Assembly: GCA_021904315.1 (NCBI GenBank)
Contig: CM038912.1
Span: 7,031,061 to 7,095,060 of the forward strand
From: Sphagnum magellanicum
Taxonomy: Eukaryota; Streptophyta; Sphagnopsida; Sphagnales; Sphagnaceae
Reading direction: 5' to 3'
Length of the DNA: 64,000 bases
Positions 37,131 through 50,491 of this stretch are shown in pieces (position 1 is the stretch's first letter; each line of letters starts with the position of its first letter). The notes beneath the pieces are model-generated. The model was not told where the DNA came from and searched no databases. It saw nothing but the letters and a program-made list of their open reading frames with translations. The translations under genes and the position numbers were made by a program.

Positions 37131-39420
37131 AAAATAATATCAAATAGTTAACAATAACTTATGGTAAAATAATTTTAAACAATTTTTGAAAAACCTATAA
37201 TAAAATAGCCATAAATTACAATAAAATAACCAACAATAGTGAATGGTAAAATAATTTAGAATAACCAACATAACCCATTGTAATATAGCCTTAAATAACC
37301 ACCAATAACATACAATAAAATAACCATCAATAGTTTTTTAAAAAGTAGCCACCAATAGCTAACAATAGAATAACCACCAATAACATATGGTAATGTAACC
37401 TATAATAGCCAACAATAGTGTACAATAGAATAACTTATAACAAACTATGGTAGAATAACCAAGAATTGTCAATAATTGCTTGTAATAAAATAATGTAGAA
37501 TGCCCAACAATCGCCTATAATAAAATAACGTATAGTAAAATAACCAAAAGTTGCCAAGAATAATTTATGATAAATAACGTACAATATTCAACAATGGCCT
37601 ATGATAGAACAACCTAAAATAACCTATGGTAGAATAACCAAGAATTACTAATAATAATAAAAAATAATCAAAATTTGCATAGGGTAAAAAATAATATGTG
37701 ATAAAAATATATATATCATTCATTTAAATAATGGTTCAATGGTTAAAGACTTGTTTTTTAAACATATAAGTGAAAATAAATGAAAAGTTTAAACTTTCAC
37801 ATTTACACTTTACATTAATGCACAAGGTTTTTAAGTGGTTTAAGTTTTTAATTTAGGTTAAGGTAGTTTAGTGAAGGTTTTTTTAAGTGCATAGTTTAGG
37901 TTTGTAAATAACCATAATAAATGTATTATCGATGATTTAATTATTAATGATTTAACTATAAATGAATGTAATTAATTATTAGGGATTAATGATTAATTAT
38001 CCACCTATCTATAATAATTGGTCTTTGTTTATTTAATGGGTTGCCCACTTTCACTATGGTAAATTTATTCAATTGCACTCAAAATCTAATGAAACACAAA
38101 ATGCATTTGGACACATATTGGTGTAGTGTGTGGTAAATTAACATTTTGACAAATAATCACTTTCAAATGGAAGATGACAAGATATGTTAAGTAAACCCTT
38201 TTAAAAATTTTCATTTCAAATGTTTTTTGATTGATTAATTCCAACCAAAATATAGCACAATTCAAAATAAAATTTTGAGCTTTAGTATATTGCATATGCC
38301 ATAAATATATCCATTATTCCTTGAATTTAATTTTTAATTTCTTTGTTCAAGTAATATTGGATAACATTGGAAATGTGTCCAAATTCACTTTATATTTCAC
38401 TAAATTTTGAGTGAAATTGGAAAAATTTACTATGGTGAAATTAGACCACCTTTTAATAAATGGGGACAAGTTGTTACGGACAGGTAAATTCATTAATAAT
38501 TAATTGAATTTATCAATACTTAATCAAATTCATTAATAGTTAAATTATTAATAATTAATTAGAACCTAAATTAAGCACCTAGGTACTTTCATTAAACTAC
38601 CTAACTTATATTTAAAATCTAACCCATCTAAACACCTTGCTCACCAACTTAAGGTGCAAATGTGAAGGTTTGAACCTTTTATTTCTTTTCACTTCCATGT
38701 TATTTAAATGAATGATTTTTTTATCATCACATATTATTAAGCACATTATTTTTTATTTTAAGGTATTAGTGACTATCATATTGTAAGTAATTATTGTCTA
38801 TTATAGGTTATATTACCATAAGCTATTGGTGATTATTTTATTATAGGTTATTCTTCATTATTTTGAATTATTTTACCATAAAATATTATTAAATATTTTA
38901 AATTATTTTACCATTTGCTATTGTTGGTTATTTTAAATTCTTTTCCCATTGACTATTGTTGGTTATTTTATCATAAGCTACTGTTGCCTATTTTAGGCTA
39001 TTTTACAATTAACTACTATTGGTTATCCTATTGTAGCTTATTTTAAGCTATTTACCATATGTTATTTTTAGCTAATATATCATGAGTTTTTGTTGGTTAT
39101 TTAATGTTATTTATTATTGCCTATTATTGATTATTTTATCATATGGTATTCTAGGTTATTTATCATAGGTTAATTTTGGTTATTGTTGGTTATTCTATCA
39201 TAAGTTATTATATCATATGTTATTGTTAGCTATTCTATTCCAATTTATTATTCATTGTTATAGGTTATTTTTGGTTATTTTATAATTTTTTGGTAAGTTA
39301 TTATTGATTTATTGATTATTTTAAATTATTTTACTTTAGATTATTATTAATTATTTTATCATAAATTATTATTGATTATTTTAAATTGATCCACCTTAGA
39401 TTATTCCACCTTAAATTATT
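37120..39420. repeat. Large imperfect inverted repeat with short-period arrays
   Basis: The left arm (about 37640-38103) pairs with the right arm (about 38395-38775), seen for example as ATCATTCATTTAAATAA on the left against its complement on the right. Beyond these, the left flank is an irregular array rich in AATAACCAA and TATGGTAAAATAACC. The right flank carries the complementary type, GGTTATTTTA and ACCATAAGCTATTG. The inner spacer (about 38104-38394) holds right-half sequence of TIR family 1. There is no coding potential. Confidence 0.75.
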
Positions 39421-40785
39421 ATATGCAATTTTTAATATATTATTTTACATTAGGTCATTATATTTGATTTCAAATTAGTTTAAATTATTATACATTACGA
39501 TAAAATAATTTATACTAAATAAAGTAAAATGATCTTGAATAACTTAAGGTATAGCTTATATTAACTTAAATTAAATTAAAATAACCTAAGGAATAGTGTA
39601 AAGTAGTTAAATAATTTAATTTAAATAATTTAAATTCAAAAACTAATAACAAGTTAAATTTTTTTAAAGTAGAATAATTATAATAGTTTAAGGTATAACT
39701 AAAAGTGTAATGTAACTTATAATGGCCTATAATAATTTATAATAACCTAGGATATATGTTAGAATAATTAAGATAAATTAAAATAATAGAATATATAATT
39801 TAAAATAACATATATAAGATTTTTAAAACAACAACATAAAAATATACTTATTTACCACAATAAATTATGATGATTTTATCAATTAGTAATGAAACATGAT
39901 TTTTACATAGTAACCCTATAATGAAATAACTTTAACTAAGGTGAAATCACTTTAAAATGCAGTGAATTTATTTCACTTTTAAGGTCCCATACTGATTTAA
40001 ACCAATTAATTACACTCCATTTTTGTACCATTGGGTTTACATTATTATAATCATTTATTAATTTAAGTCCCATGAATGTTTGATGAAGTTATGAAAAGTT
40101 TTTTTGAATTTATCAAGGTAACATTTGGATAAATTTGAAGGTAATATAATGAATATAAAATATTCAAAACCATTTTGAAAAAATTATAATCATCCTTTTA
40201 AAACATAAATTACCATTAATTTTGAACATTATATTAATGCATTTAATGTTTAGAATGAATTTATTACATTATGCCCAAATATGGCACTTATGATTCTAAC
40301 TATGATTACAAGCTTTAGTTATATATATTTTAATGACTACATTGGCTACATAGTTGATTTAAACTTGTTGCCCATGCCATTTCATCACAATCATGACTAA
40401 ACTCATTGATGCCATGATAGAAGTCATTTATGTCATTCCATACCATTTTCATGTTTAAAATCATGGATGGATGATCACAATTCTGAAAGATCAACAATCA
40501 TGTTTATTGAATTTTGTAATATTAAATTGAATAATAATTATAAAACATGCATCTAATGATTGAAAATTCATTTTATAAATATAAATTACAAATTTTCATA
40601 ATTAATTTATTATTTTCATGGCCTATGTGACAACTTATTCCAAATTTTAAAAAATATTAATTACTTATGGCCTATCACGTGGCATTTTACAACTAAAAAA
40701 TGAACATTTTAGGTCATTCTTGTGATGCCAATGGAAACCATGGCCTACGAAGCTTACTTTAAGGACTTTAACTCAAGCCATTTAT
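39421..40785. other. AT-rich gene-free region
   Basis: Very AT-rich sequence with short TAAATTA-type words. No exon, RNA gene or clear repeat boundary was found. Confidence 0.5.
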
Positions 40786-42160
40786 GTTAGGTGAATTAAT
40801 TTAAAGCCTAACCTAAACCATTTAAATTAAAAACAAACCTAAAATTAATTAAATAAGCGACTTAAGCAAAGAACTTAAATAATCCTAGGTTGTAAGTATG
40901 AAAATTTGAACCCTTCATATGCACTTTGAGGTTTCAAGTCCTAAACCATTGCACCACAACTTTTTATTTATAAAATAATTAATCAGCAAAAATTATAAAC
41001 ATCAACATATTTAAACTTAAATCACCTTAGGTTGACTTAACCTAATGTAATGCACCCACCAAGTCTAACCTAACTTAAGTTAAACCTTTTTAAATTGTAT
41101 GTTAATTTATAATAACCTGAAGTTATTTAGGTTAAATTCATTGAAACCTAGGCTAAACAAAAAAATTAAACATAAAGGTTGAATCCACTTAAACCAAAAC
41201 TAAAAATAAATTAAACCTAAAAGTTATACCTAAACATTAAATTTGAAGGCTAAACATAGGTTAAATTTAAAAACTAAACATATAAGTTAAACCTAAAAGC
41301 TACACATAGGTGAAATTTATAAGTCAAACATAAACAAAACTTAAAGGTTAAATTTAGGCTAAACCTATACAAGTTTAGGTGAAACATAGAATTTAACCCT
41401 AAAAATTAAACCTATGTGAAACATAAAAGTTGAATCTAGGTTAAACTTAAAAGTTAAATGTAAGCTAAACCTATATATTAACCTTAAAAAATGCAAATAT
41501 TTAATCATGAATCACACCCACCCTTTTAAACCATTGATTTTTCAAAAAATATTTTTGGCATCTTATAAAAAAAATAATTTTCTTCATACTATTATGTTAA
41601 AGTTTATATTAAAATTTTACCAAAAAAGCAAGTACTAAAGTTTGCCAAAAATAATTAAGTATGAGTCCTTTTACATAATGATTATACCTATTTAAAAAGT
41701 CTTTTGTGTACTTTTATATTCATTAAATTGATTTCAAAATTTCAAGATATATATTTTAATATATTGAAAATATCTTTGTATAAAAAAACTCCATTTGTAG
41801 TTATATTTTGCCTTTAAAATGTTAAATACACAAAAGTAAGCAATAGTTTCAACTATTTTGGTACATGTTTACAAAACAACACCTTCAAAAGAAAACTAAA
41901 CTAAATCTAAAGGCTAAATTTAAGTTAATCATAATATTTAAATATAGTTAATCATAGTTAAACCCAAAAATTAAACAAAGGCTAAATTTAAATGTTAAAC
42001 TTATGGGTTAAACCTCATTTAAATTTAGGCTACACCTAAAGCTTAAATGAACAAGTTAAATTTCAAGGTTAAACCTAAGCTAAACTTAAAGTCTAAACTT
42101 AAATTGAACTTAAATTAAATTTATGTTGAACCCAAGTTGACAATGATTAAACCTAAGCAA
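40786..42160. repeat. Degenerate TTAAACCTAAA-type short-period repeat
   Basis: Two stretches (about 40790-41490 and 41880-42160) are dominated by variants of GGTTAAACCTAAAAGTTAAA with an irregular period of roughly 20-24 bp. Copies are diverged and interrupted. It resembles an old simple satellite rather than coding DNA. Confidence 0.7.
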
Positions 42161-45100
42161 AAATGTCTTTTAATGTTGGTTCCAAAAATAAAATGTTAAT
42201 TGCATAATGTTGAATTGAATTTTTTTTTGTGGCTTATGTGCAAAATCACAAATTTAGAAACATTCAAAATTGATTGATGATAATAAGCTATTATATATAT
42301 ATATTGGGGGGCTACTTTTAAAAATCTTTGAATTGTATATAAAAATTTAATGATAATTATGACCATTTTAAAAAACTACATGCACCTAATTGATAATTTT
42401 TTTTCATATAAAATATTCCTAAGTTTATAATGTGCTCAATAAATTTTGTTATGTGGTCAAAGATGGTTTTGAAATCAAAACATGTGCTTTAATCATGTGG
42501 TTGCGAATTTCATGACATGACTTAATCATGTAATTGTAAACAAAACTATGTCACGTTATATGACTAAAAAATGATTACATGACCAAAACTTGATGATATT
42601 TGCAAAAATGTCAAGACATAATGTTAAATTTCATTAATTTCATAAATATAGCATCAATAAAAATATGACATTGAAAAAAAAAACTTTAAAAAAACATAGA
42701 AAAAAAAACACTTTTCCATGCTTATTTACTTGGGAATAGGCTAAACATACTCCTATTTGGAATTATCCAAATGACAATGATGACTTATGACTTATGGAAT
42801 GTAAAAATCCTCCTACTTAAATGAAATTCAATGAATCATTGTCATTGGAATTTCCATACCCCTTTAATATCATCTTTGGGCAATTAGGTTAGGAAGACCA
42901 AACATTAACAAGGAGGACGTTTGACATACCCGTGTTACAAAATGAAACCTTTAAGGCTCTTTAATACACCCAATTCATCCACATAATTATTTACCTCCAA
43001 TTGTGTATATAATCCTTTTAATATTTGACCCCAATATGTTTTCCACCCAAAATATTAACATTGCAAATGTTACACCACTACCCTAACAAGACTTTAAAAT
43101 GTAATAAGTATAATTCTTGGACATTTTTTCCTAATTTTCATCTCATTTACACAAACACCTTTTTCTTTATATTTGTTCATTACATTTCTTCTATATAAAC
43201 CATCCTTAGTTTTTTTCTCCATCACTTTCCATTGAAATAGTTTTGTGGTTCATAAAATTTTCCCCATAATTTGACTATTGAAAGGTTTGAAGTATTCCCC
43301 CTCTTCAACGTCATATTTTCACCCTTCCCCTATTTCCTTTTTGCTCATTTCTATAATTTTCATTGTTTTAAAACACCTCAAAATCTAATCACCAAGAATG
43401 TGACATTCACATATGTAGGATTTGACATATTCTTTCCCAAATATAAGTTCCATGTCTCATCCCACCTTTTCAACTACTAAAACATCTTTCAAATTGAGGT
43501 AATGGATTTTCTTGTGGTTTGTCCCACCTAATGAAAAATTATCCCACATATACATATAGATATATATGTATATATATAATATTTTGTGTGTGTGTGTGTG
43601 TGTGTATGTTTGTTTGACATGTTCACAATGAAACCCTCTGAAACTATGGAGACCTTGTTCCACTTTTGGATTAATAAAAAACTTTTAACAAAGTTGTGTG
43701 TCACATTCTTTCACAATTTAAAAATTCAATACACAAAAATTATTGAATTTAAAATGATTTTTGTCTAAAAAATAATTAAAATATTCAAAAATAACATTTA
43801 ACAAGGTTCCATGAAAACTCTTAAATTGATTGAAATAGTAATAGGATGTGTGACCTTATAAAAAAATTAATACACTTAGGACAATGGGATAAGGCGCTCA
43901 CTAATACATATTCACAAATAACATAGTCTTATTATATCTCTTCCATCATTGCCCTCACCATCATCTTGAGAATCACATTTTTTTGAGATCTAATTTAACA
44001 TACAAATTCATGAACATGTTGTTCATTTAAAATAAATAAATCTCAATTAATGTTCAAAAAACTAGTAAAAATAAGATTTCACTAAAATCACATTGAAATA
44101 ATAATCTTATGCACATATATATCACGCATCCCCATATCAACTATGTATCCAAAAGTTCCACCTAAACCCTATTCACAACATTTACACCCTCTACTCATGT
44201 CAAGCATATTCATTATTGTCTTACTCCCATACACCTATCCTTCCACACATAAGTAACAAACCCCCATCTTAATTAATTATTATCAAATCACTTATGGCTA
44301 TTGATTTTTTATATTTTAAATATCAGAAATTCTTGTATTCCAAAATGATTGATACACAAGTTTTTCCCCTAAAAATCTCTTTTGGTGATTAATTTCCCAT
44401 CCTCAACACATCCCCAATCAATTTTTTTATTAAAATGGTGAACTTTTGTTTTCAAATGAATTTAAATCTTTAAAATTGTAATGAACTTTGGAACTTCCAA
44501 TGGCTAGAATTGAAAAAAATAAAATAAAAAATCCACATGGTTCTAGTGGGTAACCAAGAATGACATTTTCCTCAATTTTATTTATTTTTGAATTATTTTA
44601 AATTTTAACAATATTTTTTTCATTAAAAATATATATATATATTTAAAAACTGATAACCAAGATGTGAAATTGACCTTAGATAACTGATTGCTTTTGAATT
44701 TATGAGAACTAGGCCAAAAAAACTAATTCAAAATTTTGCGCCAACTATAAAACGTCTTGAACTGGGAATTTTGGATGAAGTATAGCAATCAAGTTCCATG
44801 GATTCTTTGAAAAATCTCTTTATGCCTTGAAAAATGCACATATAAGAAAATTGCATGTGCTTATGGGCCCCGAAAAGGTGCAATAAATTAAAAATAACTG
44901 TTATTCATTGTTTTTTATGGGTCCAAGTGACAAGACAAATAAATAAAATAAAATGATTGTTGTTCTCTGTTTTTGATTGGCCAACGGTAATCATTGATCT
45001 CACTTTATAGTATTCATTCTGCCGTGTTTACGGATGAGGAGTGGTAGGGCCATTTGATTTATATTTTTTAAGTATGGCAAATGCCAATTGAGGCCATATT
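42161..45100. other. AT-rich gene-free region with microsatellite
   Basis: No gene was recognised. A compound (TA)n/(GT)n microsatellite lies at about 43556-43607. The remainder is AT-rich and stop-rich. Confidence 0.55.
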
Positions 45101-45104
45101 AAAA

Positions 45105-45940
45105 TTTCTAAAGAGCATCCCAAATGGATTGCTCACTATCTCACCCTCCAAAAATGTTTCTCACATCCAAGTTTAGTTATTTCTTTATTTTGCAAACCCA
45201 TCCATATGTCTAAAACTCGCATTGCAAATAGGTGGGAACTACTAATAGCAAACCACCTGGACCAATCATTATGATTTGCCAATCAAAAACGGGAAGCAGC
45301 CGTCAAATCATATTTATTACACTCTTCTTCTTCGACAGGGTTTGCTGTGCCTTTTAGCAGCCTCATAGCATCTCCAGCGGTGGTGCCCAGTATTGGATCC
45401 TAAACAATAACATTGGATGAAAAAGGTCAAAATCTGCCGTTTTGGCTCAGGAAGATGGTTTGGATCAGCAGTTTGAGGTGGCTGGTAAGAGTGCACCTAT
45501 AGAAAAGAGTGTAATAAATATGATCCGACTGCTGCTCATGTCTATGATTGACCCATCACAATGATTGGACAAGGCGGTTTGCAATTAGTATTCCCCCAAC
45601 ATATTTGCTGTTTTATGGATGAGGTTCCAAAAAAGGAAGTAAATAATTAAACTTGGATGGGACAAGGCGGTTTGCAATTAGTATTCCCCCAACATATTTG
45701 CTGTTTTATGGATGAGGTTCCAAAAAAGGAAGTAAATAATTAAACTTGGATGTGACATATTTTTTGCAAGATCACATACTAAGCACCGCTGGAGATGCTC
45801 TCAGGCACTGAACGAACCCAAAAAAAATGCTGGACCAAAACGATGATGCTGAGCCAAACCGGCATATTTTGACTTGTCTTCCTCCAATTTTAAAAGTTCA
45901 GGGTCACACACAGAGCATTGCTGGGGATGCTATATAAGGC
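45105..45940. mobile_element. Two interlocked inverted-repeat elements upstream of TGD2
   Basis: Inverted repeat Y: left arm about 45105-45335 pairs with right arm about 45490-45805 (shared ACATCCAAGTTTA, GCAAACC-C--G-CCAATCAT and ATCATATTTATTACACTCTT). Inverted repeat X: left arm about 45362-45470 pairs with right arm about 45820-45940 (shared GTCAAAAT-TGCCG-TTTGGCT). The GCATCTCCAGC termini resemble those of plant PIF/Harbinger- or hAT-like MITEs. The arms alternate Y-X-Y-X rather than nesting. No transposase ORF is present. Confidence 0.6.
45567..45752. repeat. Perfect 93-bp tandem duplication
   Basis: The 93-bp unit beginning GGACAAGGCGGTTTGC is present at 45567-45659 and again at 45660-45752 with no difference by eye. 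It lies inside the right arm of inverted repeat Y. This is much younger than the surrounding diverged arms. Confidence 0.95.
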
Positions 45941-46350
45941 CGCGATTTACACTAGGAGTCAGGCAAAAAACTCTTGGGACCATCTTTGAGCATTTTTGGG
46001 TTGCAAATTGGCCCCAAGTTATTAATAAATGCTAGAACATTGGCCCCAAGTTATTAAGAAATGCTAGAACATTGACGTCAGTATATTAATAAATGCTGGA
46101 GCATTGGCCCCAAGGGTTTGCAAATTGGCCTCCCACATTTGATGCTATTGACCCTTTTTTCAGTCTCAGGGTCAATACAAAGCCATAAAGTCCAGCATTT
46201 ATTAGTACTTGGGGCAGATTGAAAAGTTTTTTTCTATTTCAGCCTTGACTCCTAGTGTAAAGCTCTTGGGGCTGATTTCAACTTTTGCACCAATAGGAAT
46301 GCTGAATTTGGGTTGAACATTGGCCCTGACTCCTAGTGTAAAGCGGGCCC
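45938..46350. mobile_element. Small TIR element (about 413 bp) just upstream of TGD2
   Basis: Terminal inverted repeats share TTTACACTAGGAGTCAGG, on the left as GGCCGCGATTTACACTAGG and on the right as its complement next to GCGGGCC. A third, internal copy of the motif lies at about 46247-46268. The interior holds about three tandem 32-bp units starting GGCCCCAAGTTATTAA (about 46011-46115). It is non-coding and non-autonomous. It ends about 314 bp before the TGD2 start codon, so it may lie in the promoter or 5' UTR. Confidence 0.7.
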
Positions 46351-46663
46351 TAAGTGGCAAGCCCCATCGCTAGGAGTAGTGGGACCGGTATGGTACAGTA
46401 ATCCGGTACTAAGTGGGACAGGACCGGCATAGTACTGTAAAACCGAGCAATCTACGGTTGCAATAAACCGGTCCATAATCGAATACGAAGTCTTCGATTG
46501 TTGTTGTCTCGGTGAAGAAGAAATCATGCAAATCTTTGGTGAGTAAGGTACTTGCGAGAGATTCAAGCTGCTTCCGAGACAGACAGACAATCAAGCAAAA
46601 ATTATCTCTCTTTGTCGTAAAAAATCTTTTGTTGAAGAACCACTTGACGACAACGATCAAGTC

Positions 46664-48968
46664 ATGGATTTGAGTTCTAGCGTTTCTTCTCTCCTTACAA
46701 TTCACAATGGGGTTGTCGTGGGAGTTGTCACCACCAATTCGTTCCCAAAGACGCAGTATTTGAGAACCAGCTTCCATCATGGCTTGCACGGTGGTGGCGG
46801 TGGTTGTGGTTTCCACAGCTTTTTCTTGTTCCGTGGTGGCGGTGGCATTCAAGGTTTGCAAGCTCTGAGAGGGAGCCATGGCAGGAAGTTGGGTTTCGAG
46901 CTCGCACAGAATGGTGGTGTCATGAAGATGAAGGTAATGTGCAGCAGCAATAGTAGCAGCAGCAGTAGGGAGCCTTCTTCTTCTTCCACAACTTCGGATT
47001 CAAAAAATTCCGCTTCAGGAGCTCCTGCGGCAGCGACCTCAACATCTTCAACAAGTACGAGCTTGGAGAATGAGGACTCGGGGTTTTTGAAGCGAGTGTT
47101 TGAGGTTCCCAGAAGCTTGTGGCAGCAGCTGGTCATGCGGCCGTTGATGAGAGGGTTTGTTGGGTTCGGGAAGCGTGGTAGTGTGTGGAAGGGTGGAGTG
47201 GGTATGTTCGTGATGGCGGGGGCGGTGTTGCTGGCGATCACGTTGATTTGGGTGAACGGGAAGCAAATCCGGGGGGCGACGACGAGGAAGTACGAAGTCG
47301 TTCTGCAGTTCGCGACGGCGCAAGGGATCACGGTTGGTACCTCCGTGCGTATACGGGGTGTGGAGGTCGGCAACGTGGTTGAGGTGAGACCTAGTTTGCA
47401 GCGGATCGATGCGGTGGTGGAGCTCGTCGACTCGGGCATCGTCATCCCTCGCAATGCACTCGTGGAGGTGAATCAGTCGGGACTCGTTAGCGAGACTCTG
47501 ATCGATATCACGCCGCGCTTGCCGTTGCCAAAACCCTCTTTGGGGCCGCTGGACCCTGGCTGCTCTGACGAGGGTTTGATCGTCTGCGACAGAGAGAGAA
47601 TCAAAGGAGAGCAGGGTGTGAGCTTAGATGAGCTCGTCGGGATTTGCATCAAGCTTGCACGCCAGGTTGATGACATGGGAGTTGCAAACATGGCAGACAT
47701 GGCAGAGCGTCTTGAAAAGGCTGTTGAAGAGGCCAAACCACTCCTCTCCAAGGTATTGCTTCTCTCTCTTGTTGCGAAGTTTTTGCACTGCTCAATGGTA
47801 TTCCAGAAGACCTTGTGCAGTAGGATTGTGCAGTATTCCAACAGCAGATTGCTGGACAAACAACCTGAACAAAGAAGAAAAAGTGCTGAGGAGATCTCAT
47901 CTCTGCAAGCTGATCACCTGGCAAAGCTTACAATTATTGTACCGGCAACAACAACCCCATCACAGTGTTGTTTCTCTTCTCTTCTGAACAGCCACTTGTA
48001 CTTGTTGCAGGCACAACTGATGGCAGAGGATATTGGACCCTTGCTGAAGGAGATGAGAGAGGGTGAACTTCTGAAAGATCTGGCATACCTGATGAAGTTT
48101 GCAACTAAATCAGGCCGTGATTTGGGGTAAGCATGCATTGCTTCTTCTTGTGCTTCTGTCCTCCTCATGCTCATCACTGATCCAAACAGCACCAATCCTC
48201 TTTGTTCCAAAACACAATCAACATGTTACCATTCTGTGACATTTTGTCAAGAGGTGTGTTGTGCACATCCTGATGTATCTACAACCCACCATCAACCCAC
48301 TGTCAGTGGGTGCTTATGAAGTCCAGTGGATAGTAGTCATGGCAGCAGCTTGCCACAGCTTGCTGTTCTTGCTTATGAAGAAGGTGATCATGATGGTCTA
48401 ACACTTTCAGTCAAGCTGCTAAGCTGAAGGCCAGATACTGTGGAAAGGAATTTTGGTGTAAGGAATTTACTTGCTGCAATTATCTCAGCCAAATCCTTGC
48501 TAAGATGTTGTGGTTTTGTCTGTTTTTTCAGAGTATTGAGCAAGTCAGTGTTGACATCAGAGAACAGACATCTCTTGCAGGATTCTGTATCCACCTTAAG
48601 CAAAGCTTTGAAGCAAGTTGAGGTTAGCCTATGCTTTTCAAGTGGCCATCATGCATATCTGTATCAGTTTTGTTTTGTGATTGTGAGTTATCATGAGAAA
48701 GACTGATGCTGATGCCAGAAAATAGGTGGCTGGCTGATTCTAAGTAAGAGTTTTGTATTGTTTCTTTGACATTATGTGCATTCCCTACAGTTCCATATTA
48801 TGTTGATTTCCTCAGGACAATTGTTGTTTGTTCATCAGTGACATGCTCCTCTCCTTGGAGAGCTTGCAGAGTATCAGTGCAGATGTCAGCAGTGTGACAG
48901 GAGATGCCAGAACAAGGCACAATCTTCGGCAGCTCATTGAGACATTAAGCCGACTGGTTACAGACTAA
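46664..48968 (+). CDS. TGD2-like MCE-domain lipid-binding protein of the chloroplast inner envelope, 464 aa
   Basis: Four exons: 46664-47752, 48011-48126, 48532-48622 and 48870-48968. Introns are GT-AG, the total is 1395 nt, and it ends in TAA. In Arabidopsis, TGD2 is the substrate-binding, inner-envelope-anchored subunit of the TGD1-2-3 ABC transporter that brings ER-derived lipid into the plastid for galactolipid synthesis. Visible here: a Ser/Gly-rich N-terminus of about 150 residues, suitable as a transit peptide; one membrane segment at about 180-197 (MFVMAGAVLLAITLIWV); and an MCE domain from about 209 (KYEVVLQFATAQGITVGTSV, RIRGVEVGNVVEVRPSLQRI, LVSETLIDITPRLPLP). A helical C-terminus follows, including LLKEMREGELLKDLAYLMKF, SISADVSSVTGDARTRHNL and RQLIETLSRL. 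The length fits plant TGD2 proteins. Reading through the exon 1 donor gives a longer open frame to about 48130, but the spliced model restores the conserved C-terminus. Confidence 0.95.
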
Positions 48969-50489
48969 CTCTGATGTAAGCTTTATGAACACTTCAGTGT
49001 TTATGCTTCCCAATTATCTTGTTGATTAGCTGTTTGATTAGCTGAATGCCACATTTGTTTCAATGTTTGTGCAGGCAGTTTGCACCAGTTCTTCAGAGGA
49101 TCAAGCTTAGACTGTATGAAAGAGGTTGCAGAGTTGTAGAGATTTTTGGTCAGATGTGTGTTGTGTTGCTGCATTAGGTGGTGTGCTCCTTGTTCCCTGC
49201 AAAGCCATGGAATTTGCATACCTTTGGTACTAACAGATAATATCCACTAGATTGTTTGCCATAGTCTTGAGCTAGCACCCCATCTTAGATGTACAACAAG
49301 GGTTCAATGGAAGAGCCAACTAGGAAGTCAGTTCCATGGACCAATTGGAGAGGTTCTTTTTGCATCTGCTCAATTTCTGTATTGACATGTTCGCAAAAAA
49401 ATATAGACCAACTTTCTCAGCATGGGTTGTATCTTTCACCGGTTGGTGCAGTGTTGCAGCTCCAGAGATAAGAAGTAAAAGCAGGAGATCAACTTACTCT
49501 CAGACAACAAATGGAGATGACTGTTGCTGCAAGAGAAAGAGGCTTGCGTGGAAGCTTCCAGGTGATCCAATGAGAGCAAGAAACGGGAAAAAAAAAGTCT
49601 CAACTGGACTTATAAAGTTTGAAGTTGGACCCCAGTCTCTTCCTCTCTCTGCATCTGCTTGGTGGCACTTTTGTGCAATATCATCAATCACCAACGCAAT
49701 CTTCCCCGTGTGGAGGGTTTGATTTTCAAACTCCTTGCGTCTTTTGCTCCAAGGGAGCTCAACAAAACCAAAAACCACTTTCAGTAGCAATCTGAATTAT
49801 CTCAAGTAATGTGCACAAATGCTTCCGCATATCCATGAGGTTGCAGACAAAACTTCAGAACAACCAACCATGATGACACATCGAAGGGTGAAACGACAAT
49901 TGGTGATCTCATAAATCTCATGAGAGTCCTTCATAGATTGTTGGGTTGCCACCTTCAAGTGCGAAGAGCACTGACAATGAACCACCATTACTTCCCATGG
50001 ATTTCATCAGCTATTGATGGATGATGTATGGAAATGAAGTCTCAATTGTGTCCTCTTGGTGCTAATAGCTATTGTTTATATGACTCCTCGAGAAATTCAA
50101 CATGGTGGGTTAACCATTGGACTAGAAATACAAATTGTTATGTTTCCCCCTACCTTCAATTTGATTATTCATGACAATGAGGATACATCAAAGGGATTGT
50201 GGATCACAAAATGAGGATGCATTGTGCAATCATGGGACACATTGAAATCATTTAATGACTCAAGGCAATGATAGAGAAAAGAGATCTCTAAATGGAGAAA
50301 TTGTATTTCTCACCTCCATCTTGATGAAATGTATAGGTCACTGTTGGCATGTGTTGGATGAAATAGGCTCGAATATAGGCCTACTAGATATTCATAAGCT
50401 TGTCAATATGGTTCACTCTACCATGTTCTTGCCATCTCCAATTCTTTTATCAACCTCCTTGATGGAGTATCATTTTTGTGGAAAGTAAG
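48969..50489. other. Downstream region of TGD2, no further gene recognised
   Basis: A GTAAGC just after the stop and an acceptor near 49074 could form a 3' UTR intron. A 128-codon plus-strand frame (49336-49722) has no recognisable domain and no supporting context, so it is not called. Confidence 0.4.
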
Positions 50490-50491
50490 TA

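Noticed and set aside
40786-42160. AAACCTA-rich DNA as interstitial telomere repeat
   Set aside because: The period is about 20-24 bp and irregular, and true TTTAGGG units do not occur in tandem.
46664-48130. A single 488-codon open frame running through TGD2 exon 1 and beyond
   Set aside because: The frame after 47752 has no family similarity until it re-enters at 48011. Splicing there, and at two further introns, restores the conserved C-terminus.
49336-49722. A 128-codon plus-strand frame downstream of TGD2
   Set aside because: No recognisable domain, no splice-supported neighbours, and composition typical of a chance frame.
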